This document shows positions 27,577 to 39,131 of a stretch of DNA of 46,597 nucleotides, one piece after another. The stretch spans positions 1 through 46,597 of the forward strand of contig JAAYHN010000119.1 of assembly GCA_012735395.1 (NCBI GenBank). Direction: 5' to 3'. The position numbers and the translations under genes were made by a program. Below the pieces are notes generated by a model. The model was not told the DNA's origin, ran no database searches, and was given only the letters and a program-made list of their open reading frames with translations. The stretch's first letter is position 1. Each line of letters starts with the position of its first letter. This stretch comes from Alcaligenaceae bacterium. Lineage in GTDB: Bacteria > Pseudomonadota > Gammaproteobacteria > Burkholderiales > Burkholderiaceae_B.

Positions 27577-29868
27577 ATGAAGCAAAAAGACAATCAGCTT
27601 ACCCTGGCCCCTGTCTGGGTACCTGGCCTGGCCATTGCCGTAGGCGCATTGGCATCAGCCGCCGCTGTGGCACAAACACAAACAGTTAACAAGGCTGAAG
27701 AGGTCACCACCCTGAGCGCCATCCAGGCCCAGGACAGCGGTGACACCTATCAGGTAAAACAGGCAGCCAGCCCTAAATTTACCGCCCCCCTGCTGGATAC
27801 CCCACAAACAATCCAGTCCGTTCCTGCCAAAGTATTAAAAGAACAAAATGCGCAAACACTGCAGGAAATCTTAAGCAACGTACCCGGCATTACCTTCTCT
27901 TCCGGTGAAGGCGGAGCCGGCTGGGGCGATATGTTTACCATTCGCGGCATGCCCAGCGAACAAAGTGTCACGGTTGATGAAACCCGTGACAGCCAGTTAA
28001 CCACCCGTACCGATAACTTCAATATTGAACAGGTTGATGTATACAAAGGAACCGGCTCGTTTGAAACCGGCGTGGGTGCCGTGGGCGGTGGTGTCAACCT
28101 GGTTACCAAAACCCCAAAACTGGACAACTTCAACGTGCTTAGCCTGGGCCTTGGCAGCGACAGTTACCGCCGTGCCACCCTGGACAGCAACATCATGATT
28201 ACCGACACCATTGCGTTCCGCCTGAATGCCATGGGCCACCACAATGATGTCCCTGGCCGTGGTTCTGCCGAAATGAAACGCTGGGGCTTTGCGCCATCCA
28301 TCGCCTTTGGCCTGGGTACCCCCACCCGCCTGACACTGTCTTACTTCCAGCAAAAAGATGAAAACATCCCCGACTGGGGTGTGCCCATGTCACGTACCAA
28401 TGGCAAGCCCATGGGCCCCATCGGTTGGGACTACTGGGCCGGTTTAACCAACTATGACACCGAAGAAAGCGAAACCAAGCGTTTTTCAGCCAAAATTGAA
28501 CACGACTTCAACGACCGGGTCCGTATCAGCAACCAAACCACCTGGTCACAAACCGACCGCTTCACCAGTTTCAGCTCAACCGGCCGTCTGGTACGTAACG
28601 GTGGCACTGGCGGCAACAGCGATTACTGGGGCTATGCCACCAACGGTAATGAAACCGAATCGTTCCCCGCCGATAACATTGGCTATGCACGCCTGGTTGG
28701 CTCAACCAACAAGTACCGTGGCAAAATATTTTCCAACCAGACCAACCTGAATGTGGATTTCAATACCGGTTCCATCAAACACAATCTGGTGATTGGCCTG
28801 GACATGTACAAGGAAAGCTACCGCAAGCGTCCTTATTCCCATGAAGTTCCTGACGGACGCTGGGCGATTGATGTCACCGATCCAAGCAACCATTATTCTG
28901 GCCCGACAAAAATCGCCACTTCTACCGACCGCAGCGGTGCCGAAATTGAAAACCTGGGTGTTTATGTCTATGACCACGTAACCCTGTCACCCAACTGGGA
29001 AGTGGCCGGTGGCCTGCGTTTTGACCACTTCAAGGCCCGCTGGTTTGACGCAGACGGCAACAAAACCGATGACCGCCAAAGCAAAAATGCCTGGAGCGGC
29101 CGTTTAGGGGTGGTTTACAAACCGGTTGAAAATGGCAGTATTTACCTGTCATACAGCCAGGCAGAGCAGCCTTCCGTGGCCGCCACAGCCAGCCGCAGCG
29201 GCGGTGGCTCAGGCGATGCCGAATTTTCTTCGGGCAAATCCAGAACCTGGGAACTGGGCACCAAGTGGGACTTGCTGAACAACAACCTGTCACTGACAGC
29301 CGCCATTTACCAGGTTGAAAAAACCAACCCGACCGATACCGCCGAAAACGGTATTGATACCGTACAATTTGCCGGTAAAGACCGGGTACGTGGTCTTGAA
29401 GTGACCGCGTCGGGCAATATTACCGACAAATGGTCTGCTTTTGCCGGCCTGAGCCTGATGAAAAGCAAGATTGTCCGTGATGACGCAAACCCGCTGGACG
29501 TGGGTGGCGAGCTGAAAAACGCCCCCAAAGCCACATTCAACCTGTGGACAACCTATGCGGTCACGCCTGAGCTGGACGTCAGCCTGGGCGCCCAATATGT
29601 TGGCACCCGCCAGTTTGCCCGTGGTAATGTAACTACCGGCGCCGCCTGGGGTGGCAAGAGCGCCAAAATCAAGGCACCGGCCTATTGGGTCGCCAATGCG
29701 GCGGTCAGTTACCAGGTTAGCAAGAATGTTGACCTGCGCCTGAATGCGTACAACCTGTTCGACAAAAAATATGTGTCACGCATGACCAGCAGTAGCGACA
29801 AGTTCCAGATCTATGGTGTGCCTGGTGCAGGACGCAGTGTGGTCCTGTCTACCGACATCCGCTTCTGA
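27577..29868 (+). CDS. TonB-dependent siderophore receptor (catecholate/Fiu-like)
   Basis: Signal region, plug LLDTPQTIQSVPAKVLKEQNAQTLQEILSNVPGITFSSGEGGAGWGDMFTIRGM, VYKGTGSFETGVGAVGGGVNLVTK, terminal VVLSTDIRF. Confidence 0.9.
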   Translation: MKQKDNQLTLAPVWVPGLAIAVGALASAAAVAQTQTVNKAEEVTTLSAIQAQDSGDTYQVKQAASPKFTAPLLDTPQTIQSVPAKVLKEQNAQTLQEILSNVPGITFSSGEGGAGWGDMFTIRGMPSEQSVTVDETRDSQLTTRTDNFNIEQVDVYKGTGSFETGVGAVGGGVNLVTKTPKLDNFNVLSLGLGSDSYRRATLDSNIMITDTIAFRLNAMGHHNDVPGRGSAEMKRWGFAPSIAFGLGTPTRLTLSYFQQKDENIPDWGVPMSRTNGKPMGPIGWDYWAGLTNYDTEESETKRFSAKIEHDFNDRVRISNQTTWSQTDRFTSFSSTGRLVRNGGTGGNSDYWGYATNGNETESFPADNIGYARLVGSTNKYRGKIFSNQTNLNVDFNTGSIKHNLVIGLDMYKESYRKRPYSHEVPDGRWAIDVTDPSNHYSGPTKIATSTDRSGAEIENLGVYVYDHVTLSPNWEVAGGLRFDHFKARWFDADGNKTDDRQSKNAWSGRLGVVYKPVENGSIYLSYSQAEQPSVAATASRSGGGSGDAEFSSGKSRTWELGTKWDLLNNNLSLTAAIYQVEKTNPTDTAENGIDTVQFAGKDRVRGLEVTASGNITDKWSAFAGLSLMKSKIVRDDANPLDVGGELKNAPKATFNLWTTYAVTPELDVSLGAQYVGTRQFARGNVTTGAAWGGKSAKIKAPAYWVANAAVSYQVSKNVDLRLNAYNLFDKKYVSRMTSSSDKFQIYGVPGAGRSVVLSTDIRF

Positions 29869-29876
29869 TAAACTGT

Positions 29877-29910
29877 CAGGGTTCTTGCCCTATTTTTTGC
29901 AAGAACCCTG
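29877..29910 (+). other. intercistronic hairpin
   Basis: CAGGGTTCTTGC (29877-29888) / GCAAGAACCCTG (29899-29910), perfect 12-bp stem, no U-tract after it. Confidence 0.7.
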
Positions 29911-29940
29911 CCTGTCATTACGCTTTATAAAGGTTTTACC

Positions 29941-30621
29941 GTGTTAATCCAGATTCCGAATGTATTCAGCAAAGAAGAAGCCGCCGCCATCCGTCAACAA
30001 CTGGAACAGGCTGCCTGGATAGACGGTAAAACCACCGCCGGTGCCCTGGCCATCCACGCCAAAGACAACCAGCAACTGGCCGAACAGGATCCCCTGGCCA
30101 TGGAGCTGGGCCAGAAAATTATCCAGCGGCTGTCACAAAGCAATGTGTTCATGTCCGCTACCTTGCCGGCCAAAATCTATCCCCCTTTATTTAACCGCTA
30201 TACCGGTGGCGGTACGTATGGCATCCATGTAGACAACGCCATCCGCCCGGTTGCCGGTACCCGTGAACGCGTGCGCACGGATATTTCCACCACCCTGTTT
30301 TTTAGCGAACCCGAAGATTATGACGGTGGTGAGCTGGTGATTGAAGACGTTTACGGCCCGCGCGAAGTGAAGTTGCCGGCAGGCCATATGGTGGTGTACC
30401 CCGGCACCAGCCTGCACCGTGTCAACCCCGTTACCCGGGGCGCCAGAATAAGTTCTTTTTTCTGGACCCAAAGCCTGGTACGCGACGACACCCATCGCAG
30501 CCTGTTATTCCAGCTCGATGGCTCTATCCAGTCACTGAACCAGTCCGTACCGGAACATGCCAGCCTGGTTTCCTTAAGCGGTGTTTACCATAATTTACTG
30601 CGCCAGTGGGCCGACGTATAA
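29941..30621 (+). CDS. PKHD-type Fe(II)/2-oxoglutarate-dependent hydroxylase (PiuC/YbiX family)
   Basis: GTG start; [88 protein letters not shown]. Confidence 0.9.
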   Translation: MLIQIPNVFSKEEAAAIRQQLEQAAWIDGKTTAGALAIHAKDNQQLAEQDPLAMELGQKIIQRLSQSNVFMSATLPAKIYPPLFNRYTGGGTYGIHVDNAIRPVAGTRERVRTDISTTLFFSEPEDYDGGELVIEDVYGPREVKLPAGHMVVYPGTSLHRVNPVTRGARISSFFWTQSLVRDDTHRSLLFQLDGSIQSLNQSVPEHASLVSLSGVYHNLLRQWADV

Positions 30622-30710
30622 AACACAGCGCAAGCCTGTTCTGAATCCGTTCTTGTGTAACAAGCCATTCCGGGCATATTCAAAAACAAGCGTTTTCGTT
30701 ATACTTGGGC

Positions 30711-31493
30711 ATGCCCAGATTCCTGCTTATCCAGCTCATCCTGCTTATTCAAATTCTGCTGTCTCCCACTGTGCTTGCGCAGGAAAAAGTCAGCCCCTGT
30801 ATTACATACGAAACCGCAGACAAAAACCGGGTACATATTGCCAAGGTTGATTTACACTGTCCTGGCATCACAATCATTGGCACTGATGTCTCGCAGTCCA
30901 ACAGAACCACCTCCAATTTTGCCTTCCCCAACAAAACCACCATCGCCATCAACGGTGCTTTCTTTGACGGCAACAACAAGCCACAGGGGCTGAATGTCAC
31001 TAATGGCATACGCTGGCCAAACAGCCATGACACCACCCACCATTCTTTTCTTGCCTGTACCGCCGGCAAGCAATGTTTTATTGAAGAGCCCAATCGCAGA
31101 ACCGCGCATAAACCCGAATGGCATACGGTTATTTCCGGCTGGCAGAACCTTAAAAACGGCAGCTATATCTGCCCGCGTGGCAGCCCCCGGATTTGCCATA
31201 CCAATGCCCGTGGCCAGCATCCGCGAACAGCGGTTGGCCTGAGCAATAATAAACGCTATTTGTATCTGGTTGTGGTTGAAGGCCGGCAAAACGGTTTCAA
31301 GGGTTATACCCTGAACCAGCTGGCACGCCTGTTCAAACGGCTGGGGGTGAATATGGCATTAAACCTGGACGGTGGGGGCAGCAGTACCATGATAGTCAAG
31401 CGCTCCCGCGTGAATGAACTGCCTTCACGCCAGTTTTTTCTGGAGCGCAATGTTGCCAACCATTTGGGCATTATTGACAGCACCCCAAACTGA
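30711..31493 (+). CDS. secreted phosphodiester glycosidase (NAGPA/DUF2233) family protein
   Basis: N-terminal signal peptide ending PTVLAQ; AINGAFFDGNNKPQGL, ALNLDGGGSSTMIVK, VANHLGI; alternative start 30705. Confidence 0.8.
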   Translation: MPRFLLIQLILLIQILLSPTVLAQEKVSPCITYETADKNRVHIAKVDLHCPGITIIGTDVSQSNRTTSNFAFPNKTTIAINGAFFDGNNKPQGLNVTNGIRWPNSHDTTHHSFLACTAGKQCFIEEPNRRTAHKPEWHTVISGWQNLKNGSYICPRGSPRICHTNARGQHPRTAVGLSNNKRYLYLVVVEGRQNGFKGYTLNQLARLFKRLGVNMALNLDGGGSSTMIVKRSRVNELPSRQFFLERNVANHLGIIDSTPN

Positions 31494-31546
31494 AAATAAC
31501 CCTGATCTTGCCACACACAACGGCTTATGGGCTTATTGTTATTGGC

Positions 31547-32476
31547 TTATGCCGCCCGGGCGATCTGTCCGGCCAGAGCCAGCTGGCGACTGCTTTTAAA
31601 ATACCGTTCCTGCTTTGTAACCGGATCGGTAAAGGCAATAGAGCGGGCCAGCAGCTGCAAGGGATGATTGAAATTGTCATCGGCACGGGCGGGTAATAAA
31701 TCAGGATAAAATTCATCATGGCAAATCGGCATGCCCAGGCCATTCATATGCACCCGCAACTGGTGTTTCTTGCCCGTTAAAGGTTCCAGCAAATAATGCC
31801 CGAGGGTATTGTCATGGGCCAGCAGGGAAATCCGGGTACGGCTGTTGGGGGCTTCTTCAGCCGCCTCTTCCATAGTGAAATACTGCGGGCTTTTACGGAT
31901 ATGGCTTTCCCTTGTCAACGGGAAAGCCAGCGCGGGCACAAGCGGTGCAATCGCTTCATAGGTTTTCTGGACATCACGGGTCTGGAACAGGGTTTGGTAA
32001 GCCCCCCGGTAGCGTTTATTGGCACAGAACAGCAGCAGGCCTGCGGTATCCCGGTCAAGCCGGTGAATCGGGCTGAGATCGAAGTTATCCAGCTGTTTGC
32101 GCAGGCGGATCAAGGCGGTTTCCTGTAAATACCTCCCACCCGGAATACTGGCCAGAAAATGGGGTTTATCGGCCACCACCAAAAATTCATCCTGATACAG
32201 CACGGTCACCTCAAATGGCACCGTTACTTCTGCCGGCACTTCCCGGTAATACCAGAGCCAGCTATCAGGCACGAAGGGGCTGTCCAGGCCCATAGACTCA
32301 CCGGCGGCATTGACCATATCGCCACGCGCCAGCCGTTCCCGCAGAATATCGGCAGGCATATGCGGAAATTTCGCCAGCAGAAAACCAAGCAGGTCAGGCC
32401 AAGCCTGTTCCCGTGGCAAATACAGGCGACTGGGTACAATGCCGTCACGTACCGGCAAAGGAATGGTTTCAGACAT
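31547..32476 (-). CDS. RluA-family pseudouridine synthase
   Basis: SPIHRLDRDTAGLLLFCANKRYRGAYQTLF, EPLTGKKHQLRVHMNGLGMPICHDEFYP. Confidence 0.88.
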   Translation of the reverse strand: MSETIPLPVRDGIVPSRLYLPREQAWPDLLGFLLAKFPHMPADILRERLARGDMVNAAGESMGLDSPFVPDSWLWYYREVPAEVTVPFEVTVLYQDEFLVVADKPHFLASIPGGRYLQETALIRLRKQLDNFDLSPIHRLDRDTAGLLLFCANKRYRGAYQTLFQTRDVQKTYEAIAPLVPALAFPLTRESHIRKSPQYFTMEEAAEEAPNSRTRISLLAHDNTLGHYLLEPLTGKKHQLRVHMNGLGMPICHDEFYPDLLPARADDNFNHPLQLLARSIAFTDPVTKQERYFKSSRQLALAGQIARAA

Positions 32477-32634
32477 GCAATAAATAAGAAAAAGGAATAA
32501 AACCGCTATTATATCCTGTCGGTTTCACCCCTTTAACAGGCAGGAATATCTGCGCTGCAAGGAAGCACACCCGCCATCTCCCTGAAAGGAACCCACCGGC
32601 TTATTGCAAGCGGGTCCACAAACAGGATTCACGA

Positions 32635-34020
32635 CTACAGCGCCTTTAAAATCGCTTCTACCGTGCCTTTGGCATCACCAAAACACATATAACTGTTATT
32701 TTTGAAGAACAGCGGGTTCTGCACCCCGGCGTAGCCCGTACTCATGGAGCGCTTGAACACGATAACCTGCTGGGCCTTCCAGACTTCCAGCACCGGCATG
32801 CCCGCAATCGGGCTGGTCGGGTCTTCGCTGGCGGCCGGGTTCACGGTATCGTTCGCCCCAATCACCAGAACCACATCGGTATCGGCAAAATCATCGTTGA
32901 TTTCATCCATTTCCAGCACGATATCGTAAGGAACCCTGGCCTCGGCCAGCAGTACGTTCATGTGACCCGGCAAACGGCCTGCCACCGGATGGATACCAAA
33001 ACGCACATTGATCCCTTTATCGCGCAAGTGCTGGGTAATTTCAGCCACCGGGTACTGGGCCTGGGCCACGGCCATGCCATAACCGGGGGTGATCACGACA
33101 GAACTGGCGTTTTTCAATACTTCGGCCACTTCTTCAGGCACCATTTCACGGTACTCGCCCATTTCCTCGTCGCCACTGCTGGCGACGGCATCGTTACCAA
33201 AACCACCGGCAATCACCGAAATAAAGGAGCGGTTCATGGCCTTACACATGATGTAAGACAGAATCGCACCCGATGAGCCCACCAGCGCACCGGTCACAAT
33301 TAACAGGTCATTGGACAGCATGAACCCGGCTGCCGCTGCCGCCCAGCCAGAATAAGAGTTCAGCATGGACACCACCACCGGCATATCGGCACCGCCAATG
33401 GAAGCCACCAGGTGCCAGCCAAATACCAGCGCAATAAGGGTCATGACAATAAGGGCAAAGGTGGAACCACCCGCTGCAATGAAATACCACATTAACAGGA
33501 AGGACACCAGCAATGCCAGGGCATTCAGTTTATGGCGGTGTGGCAACATTAAGGCCTTGGAACTGATTGAACCTCGCAGCTTGCCAAAAGCCACGATAGA
33601 ACCGGTAAAGGTGACCGCACCAATAAATACCCCCAGGAAAACCTCTCCAAGGTGGATATTTTGCATGGCAGCTGAAACCACACCGTGGCTGTCGGCCGTA
33701 ATATAACTGTTATAGCCCACAAAAACCGCCGCCAGACCCACAAAGCAATGCAGCATGGCAATCAGCTCGGGCATTTGCGTCATTTCCACCTTTTGCGCCA
33801 GACGCATGCCAATGGCACCGCCAATTAGCATGGCCAGGATAATCCAGACCAGGCCTTCGACGTTCTGGCTGAAAATGGTGGCCAGCAACGCGATGGTCAT
33901 CCCGGCGATCCCGAATATATTACCCCTGCCGGCCGTTTCCTGTTTTGACAAACCCGCCAGACTGGCGATAAAGAACAATGCGGCAATAATGTATGCCGCC
34001 ATTACCAAACCTTGAGACAT
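32635..34020 (-). CDS. pntB: NAD(P) transhydrogenase subunit beta
   Basis: [66 protein letters not shown]. Confidence 0.95.
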   Translation of the reverse strand: MSQGLVMAAYIIAALFFIASLAGLSKQETAGRGNIFGIAGMTIALLATIFSQNVEGLVWIILAMLIGGAIGMRLAQKVEMTQMPELIAMLHCFVGLAAVFVGYNSYITADSHGVVSAAMQNIHLGEVFLGVFIGAVTFTGSIVAFGKLRGSISSKALMLPHRHKLNALALLVSFLLMWYFIAAGGSTFALIVMTLIALVFGWHLVASIGGADMPVVVSMLNSYSGWAAAAAGFMLSNDLLIVTGALVGSSGAILSYIMCKAMNRSFISVIAGGFGNDAVASSGDEEMGEYREMVPEEVAEVLKNASSVVITPGYGMAVAQAQYPVAEITQHLRDKGINVRFGIHPVAGRLPGHMNVLLAEARVPYDIVLEMDEINDDFADTDVVLVIGANDTVNPAASEDPTSPIAGMPVLEVWKAQQVIVFKRSMSTGYAGVQNPLFFKNNSYMCFGDAKGTVEAILKAL

Positions 34021-34022
34021 TC

Positions 34023-35564
34023 TTACTCCCCTTTGTCTTTTCTGAACATTTTCAGCATGCGCTGCGTAACCAGGAAACCACCTGCGATATTGATGCTGGC
34101 AATTAAAATGGCAATAAATGCCAAGACATTAACCAGCCCGTTGCCATGCCCGATCTGCAGCAGGGCCCCCACGACAATAATGCCGGAAATCGCATTGGTC
34201 ACCGACATGAGCGGCGTATGCAGGGAATGGGTTACATTCCAGACCACGTAATAACCCACTACGCAGGCCAGGACAAAGACAGTAAAGTGAGCCAGGAACT
34301 CTGGGGGGGAATAAGCCCCTGCCAAACCGAAAAGCGCTACCAGCACCGCCAGTACGCCCAGTTTGAAACGGGCAGACTTCGGTTCGGCCTTTTTGACCGC
34401 AGCCACCGGTTTGGCCGCTGCCGCAGGCGCTGCCGACACGCTAATGGCTGGCGGCGGGAACGTGATTTCACCCTGTGTGATCACGCTCATATTGCGTATA
34501 ACGACATCTTCCTGGTCTAGCGCAACCTGCCCGTCTTTTTCTTTACACAGCAATTTGCTTAGGTTAACCAGATTGGTGGCATACAGCTGGGAAGACTGGG
34601 CAGGCAAGCGGCCCGGCAAATCAGTGTAACCAATGATTTTCACACCGTTATCGGTCACGAAAACTTCAGAGGGTTGGGTATATTCGCAGTTGCCACCGGC
34701 CGCCGCTGCCATATCCACAATCACCGAACCCGGTTTCATGCTGTCTACCATTTCACGGGTAATCAGCTTGGGGGCCGGTTTGCCCGGAATCAGGGCAGTG
34801 GTAATGATAATGTCCACCTCTTTTGCCTGCTCGGCAAACAGGGCCATTTCAGCGCGAATGAACTCTTCTGACATGGTTTTGGCATAACCGTCTGAAGACG
34901 AGCCGTTTTCACCGGAAAAATCAAGCTTCAGGAATTGTCCGCCCATGGACTCGATCTGTTCGGCCACTTCAAGACGGGTGTCAAATGCCCGTACAATCGC
35001 CCCTAAAGAACCGGCCGTACCAATGGCAGCCAGGCCGGCCACACCGGCACCAATCACCAGTACTTTGGCGGGGGGCACCTTGCCCGCAGCGGTAATTTGC
35101 CCGGTAAAGAAACGGCCAAAATGGTGGGCTGCCTCTATGACTGCACGATACCCGCCAATATTGGCCATGGATGAGAGCGCATCCAGGGACTGGGCGCGTG
35201 AAATGCGTGGCACCATATCCATGGCCAGCACATTGATTTTATTACCTGCCAGTTTTTGTACGAGTTCGGGATTCTGGGCTGGCCAGATGAAACTGACCAG
35301 GGTACTGCCTTCCCTGAGCAGGGCAATTTCCTCGTCGTTAGGGGCATTGACCTTGTAAACCAGATCGGATTGCCAGACTTCGGTTCTGTCTGCCGTTTGG
35401 GCCCCGGCCTTGATATAGGCCTGGTCATCAAAACTGGCCTGTTGCCCGGCCGTGTTTTCAATGACGACATCAAAGCCCAGTTTGCGCAGCTGTTCTACCG
35501 TTGCCGGCGTTGCCGCCACCCTGGTTTCCCCCAGCATGCTTTCTTTAGGTATGCCTATACGCAC
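34023..35564 (-). CDS. pntA: NAD(P) transhydrogenase subunit alpha
   Basis: MRIGIPKE N-terminus, [30 protein letters not shown]-terminal TM segments. Confidence 0.95.
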   Translation of the reverse strand: MRIGIPKESMLGETRVAATPATVEQLRKLGFDVVIENTAGQQASFDDQAYIKAGAQTADRTEVWQSDLVYKVNAPNDEEIALLREGSTLVSFIWPAQNPELVQKLAGNKINVLAMDMVPRISRAQSLDALSSMANIGGYRAVIEAAHHFGRFFTGQITAAGKVPPAKVLVIGAGVAGLAAIGTAGSLGAIVRAFDTRLEVAEQIESMGGQFLKLDFSGENGSSSDGYAKTMSEEFIRAEMALFAEQAKEVDIIITTALIPGKPAPKLITREMVDSMKPGSVIVDMAAAAGGNCEYTQPSEVFVTDNGVKIIGYTDLPGRLPAQSSQLYATNLVNLSKLLCKEKDGQVALDQEDVVIRNMSVITQGEITFPPPAISVSAAPAAAAKPVAAVKKAEPKSARFKLGVLAVLVALFGLAGAYSPPEFLAHFTVFVLACVVGYYVVWNVTHSLHTPLMSVTNAISGIIVVGALLQIGHGNGLVNVLAFIAILIASINIAGGFLVTQRMLKMFRKDKGE

Positions 35565-35922
35565 AAATTACCTCCTAATAGCCAATAAATAAAAAAACCT
35601 TTTCCGATCAATTGTTTCTGGTTATTTTTTTGTAATTGATTTTTTTTCTAACGTAACATACTAATGTTTAATAATGTATGGATTTCCTTAATACCACATA
35701 CTGATTTTTTTTTAATTACAACAATATTAATAACTTTTCATGCAAATTAAGCACTTATACATGGGAAAATAGCAGCAAAAAACAGACAGTTTCCTTTTAT
35801 TTGGTCCGCCACGTCTTTTTTCACATACTGCATAATCATGACGGCTACCCGGCTTGCTACAATGAGTTTCTTCCAGCCGGACAGCTCATCGTACTTCCGG
35901 TCTTTTCGCTGCACACCCATTC

Positions 35923-37149
35923 ATGACACCCACCCACACCAAAAAACATAAACGTGACCTGATCTGGTTTCCTCTGGCCCTGGTTATTTTCGAGTTCGCG
36001 GTTTATATCGGCAACGATCTGGTTCAGCCAGCCATGCTCACCATTACCCGCGAATTCAGGGTAGACGACAGCTGGGTCGCCTCTTCCATGTCGCTTTATA
36101 TTCTGGGCGGTGCCATCCTGATGTGGTTGATCGGCCCGCTGTCTGACCGCTACGGCCGACGCAAAGTCATGCTGGCAGGCACCCTTTACTATGCCGTTAC
36201 CAATCTTTTGATATTGTTCAGCTTCAATATTGAAAGCTTTATGCTGATGCGCCTGCTGCAGGGGATTTCCCATTGTTTTATTGGTGCCGTGGGCTATGTC
36301 AGTATCCAGGAATCTTTTCGGGAAACCACCGCCATCAAGGTAATGGCAATCATGGCCAACATCGCCCTGATCGCCCCTTTGCTGGGGCCGTTGGCAGGGG
36401 CAGCCATTATCAGCTATGTATCATGGCATTGGGGCTTCATCCTGATTGCCGGTATTACCTGCCTGAGCCTGATTGGCCTGTACCGCCACATGCCGGAAAC
36501 CGTAGACCTTGCCGCCCCCAAAGAGCCCATGGCAAGCATATGGGCCCATTACAAAACCACCTTGCGCAACCGTAATTTTATCCAGCTGGCACTGTTCAGC
36601 CCGATTATCGGCCTGCCCATGCTGGTCTGGATTGGCCTGTCTCCGGTTTTCCTGATCAAGGACCTGGGCCTGAGCAATATGGGTTATGCCCAGGCCCAGA
36701 TTCCCATTTTTGCCTGCCTGATACTGGGTAATGTCATCCTGGCCCGGGTGTCTGGCAAAGTACCTGTGGGGCAAACCGTATATTATGCATTACCCCTGGT
36801 GGTGTCAGGCGGGCTTTGCCTGTTACTGGCCGGTTTAATACCCGCTTTTGCCCTGACGGGACTGATACTGGGCATGAGCCTGCTGGCTTTATCCCAGGGG
36901 CTGAGTTTTGCCGTGCTGTACCGGCTTACGCTGCTGTCATCGCAGGCACCCAAAGGGGTTGTGGCCGCTGCCATGAGCCTGATCATGATGCTTATGTCTG
37001 CCATCAGCATTGAACTGTTCAAATGGCTTTATGTGATTGCCCACCTGCCCTGGCTTTGTATCGCCTGCGCTACCCTTGCCGCCATTTATGCCTTGCTGAC
37101 CACACCCGTCATGCGTTTGGCCATGCGCAAACCCGGGCACAATGGTTAG
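35923..37149 (+). CDS. MFS multidrug efflux transporter, MdfA-like
   Basis: FEFAVYIGNDLVQPAML TM1 acidic residues, WLIGPLSDRYGRRKVMLAG motif A; 12-TM-like hydropathy. Confidence 0.8.
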   Translation: MTPTHTKKHKRDLIWFPLALVIFEFAVYIGNDLVQPAMLTITREFRVDDSWVASSMSLYILGGAILMWLIGPLSDRYGRRKVMLAGTLYYAVTNLLILFSFNIESFMLMRLLQGISHCFIGAVGYVSIQESFRETTAIKVMAIMANIALIAPLLGPLAGAAIISYVSWHWGFILIAGITCLSLIGLYRHMPETVDLAAPKEPMASIWAHYKTTLRNRNFIQLALFSPIIGLPMLVWIGLSPVFLIKDLGLSNMGYAQAQIPIFACLILGNVILARVSGKVPVGQTVYYALPLVVSGGLCLLLAGLIPAFALTGLILGMSLLALSQGLSFAVLYRLTLLSSQAPKGVVAAAMSLIMMLMSAISIELFKWLYVIAHLPWLCIACATLAAIYALLTTPVMRLAMRKPGHNG

Positions 37150-37203
37150 CCATGACTTAATGCTGCTAAAATCGCAGTAACGAATATTTTTCATATTACT
37201 GTC

Positions 37204-38199
37204 ATGGCAGCCCATAACAACAATAGCCTACCGCTTGTATCCGTCCGGGAACTGAAAAAACACTTCCCCCTTAACCGGCACCAAACCGTGAAGGCACTGG
37301 ATGGTGTTTCATTTGACATCTACCCGGGTGAAACCTTCGGCCTGGTGGGTGAGTCTGGCTGTGGCAAATCCACTGCAGGCCGTACCATTATGGGCCTGTA
37401 CCAGCCCAGCGCGGGTCAGGTGCATATCAAAGGCCAAAACATTCATGCGCTGGACAAAAAAGAACGCAAAGCCATGATGCGTCATGTCCAGATGATTTTC
37501 CAGGACCCTTACGCCTCACTCAACCCACGCTCCACCGTTTTTGAGATTATTGCCGAACCACTGGAAATCCATCAAATCCACAAAGACAGGAATACCTTAA
37601 AAGAACGTATTTATGCCCTGCTGGAAGAAGTTGGCCTGAATGCGGAACATGCTTACCGCTATCCGCATGAGTTCTCGGGGGGACAGCGCCAACGGATTGG
37701 CATCGCCCGTGCCCTGGCACTGGAACCCGATATTATTATCGCCGATGAACCCATTTCCGCGCTTGATGTTTCAATCCAGGCCCAGGTTGTTTTGCTGCTG
37801 CAACGCCTGCAACAGCAAAAAAAGCTGACTTACCTGTTTATTGCCCATGACCTGGCCATGGTGAAATACATTTCAGACCGGGTGGGTGTCATGTACCTGG
37901 GGCAGATGGCCGAACTGGCCAGCAGCAGTGAACTCTATGCCAACCCTTTACACCCTTATACACAGGCTTTGCTGTCTGCCATTCCCGTACCCGACCCCGA
38001 CAAGGAAAAGAAACGGCAGCGCATTATCCTGAAAGGTGAATTGCCCAGCGCCATCAACCCGCCCGCCGCCTGTGTTTTCCATACCCGCTGCCCGCAAGCG
38101 CAAGCCATCTGTCAACAGAAAAAACCCGGGTGGAAAGAGTACACGCCCGGCCATTTCGCCGCATGCCACCTGATCACGACAGGAAACCAATCAATATGA
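37204..38199 (+). CDS. oppF: peptide ABC transporter ATP-binding protein (OppF/DppF type)
   Basis: [49 protein letters not shown]. Confidence 0.85.
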   Translation: MAAHNNNSLPLVSVRELKKHFPLNRHQTVKALDGVSFDIYPGETFGLVGESGCGKSTAGRTIMGLYQPSAGQVHIKGQNIHALDKKERKAMMRHVQMIFQDPYASLNPRSTVFEIIAEPLEIHQIHKDRNTLKERIYALLEEVGLNAEHAYRYPHEFSGGQRQRIGIARALALEPDIIIADEPISALDVSIQAQVVLLLQRLQQQKKLTYLFIAHDLAMVKYISDRVGVMYLGQMAELASSSELYANPLHPYTQALLSAIPVPDPDKEKKRQRIILKGELPSAINPPAACVFHTRCPQAQAICQQKKPGWKEYTPGHFAACHLITTGNQSI

Positions 38200-39131
38200 A
38201 AAGCTATATCTTCAAACGGTTTCTTCTCATGTTAAGCACGATTTTCATTATCGCAACGCTTACCTTTATTTTGATGCATCTCATTCCCGGTTCTCCTTTC
38301 GAGCAAGACCGGCAAACCAGTGCTGCGGTACAGGCCAACCTGCACGCTTTTTACAAGCTTGACCAGCCCCTGCCTGTCCAGTACCTGAATTACCTCAAAT
38401 CCATTATCACCTTCAATTATGGCCCTTCCATCGCCAACCCCGATACCACCGTCAATGAACTGATTGGCCGCGGTTTCCCGGTTTCATTCGAACTGGGCAT
38501 ATGGGCAATAGGTATCGCCCTGCTGTCCGGCCTGGTGCTGGGTACCCTGGCCGCCATTTATCATAATGGCCTGATTGACCACCTGGCCATGACACTGGCC
38601 GTCCTGGGCATTTCCATTCCCAATTTTGTGCTGGCTACCCTGCTGATCCAGGAACTGTCCGTCAATCTGGGCTGGTTCCCTGCAGCCACATGGCGTACCC
38701 CCCTGCATATGGTGCTGCCTATTGCCGCATTAGCCACCACACCCATGGCCATTATTGCCCGGCTGACCCGCTCCACCATGCTGGAAACCTTAACCCAGGA
38801 CTATATTAAAATGGCCCGTGCCAAAGGGCTATCGCCCTTTCGTGTTATTGTGCGGCATGCCTTGCGTAACGCCATGATGCCGGTGGTTACCCTGCTTGGC
38901 ACCCTGATGGCGTCTATTCTGACAGGTACTTTTGTAATTGAAAAAATTTTTGCCATCCCCGGCATGGGACGCTATTTTATTGATTCCATCAGCACCCGGG
39001 ACTACCCCGTGATTATGGGCACAACCGTATTTTACAGTGCCATTCTGGTATTCATGCTGTTTCTGGTGGATATGGCCTATTGCCTGCTGGACCCCCGCAT
39101 CCGGCTCGACCAAAACAGGGAGGGCTCATGA
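38196..39131 (+). CDS. oppB: peptide ABC transporter permease (OppB/DppB type)
   Basis: ATGA overlap with opp[68 protein letters not shown]. Confidence 0.85.
   Translation: MKSYIFKRFLLMLSTIFIIATLTFILMHLIPGSPFEQDRQTSAAVQANLHAFYKLDQPLPVQYLNYLKSIITFNYGPSIANPDTTVNELIGRGFPVSFELGIWAIGIALLSGLVLGTLAAIYHNGLIDHLAMTLAVLGISIPNFVLATLLIQELSVNLGWFPAATWRTPLHMVLPIAALATTPMAIIARLTRSTMLETLTQDYIKMARAKGLSPFRVIVRHALRNAMMPVVTLLGTLMASILTGTFVIEKIFAIPGMGRYFIDSISTRDYPVIMGTTVFYSAILVFMLFLVDMAYCLLDPRIRLDQNREGS

Noticed and set aside
31522-31550. Three GGCTTAT copies between the glycosidase and RluA-type genes (possible short repeat array)
   Set aside because: Irregular spacing (8 and 14 bp), too short and too few for CRISPR or a meaningful repeat array; third copy overlaps the RluA stop.
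32595-32630. Possible terminator after pntB (ACCC..GGCTT..AAGC..GGGT)
   Set aside because: Bulged short stem with no T-tract on either strand; not convincing.
35565-35922. AT-rich 358-bp gap upstream of pntA as a possible sRNA or mobile-element scar
   Set aside because: No clear hairpin/terminator pair, terminal inverted repeats or target duplications seen; ordinary divergent promoter region is enough.
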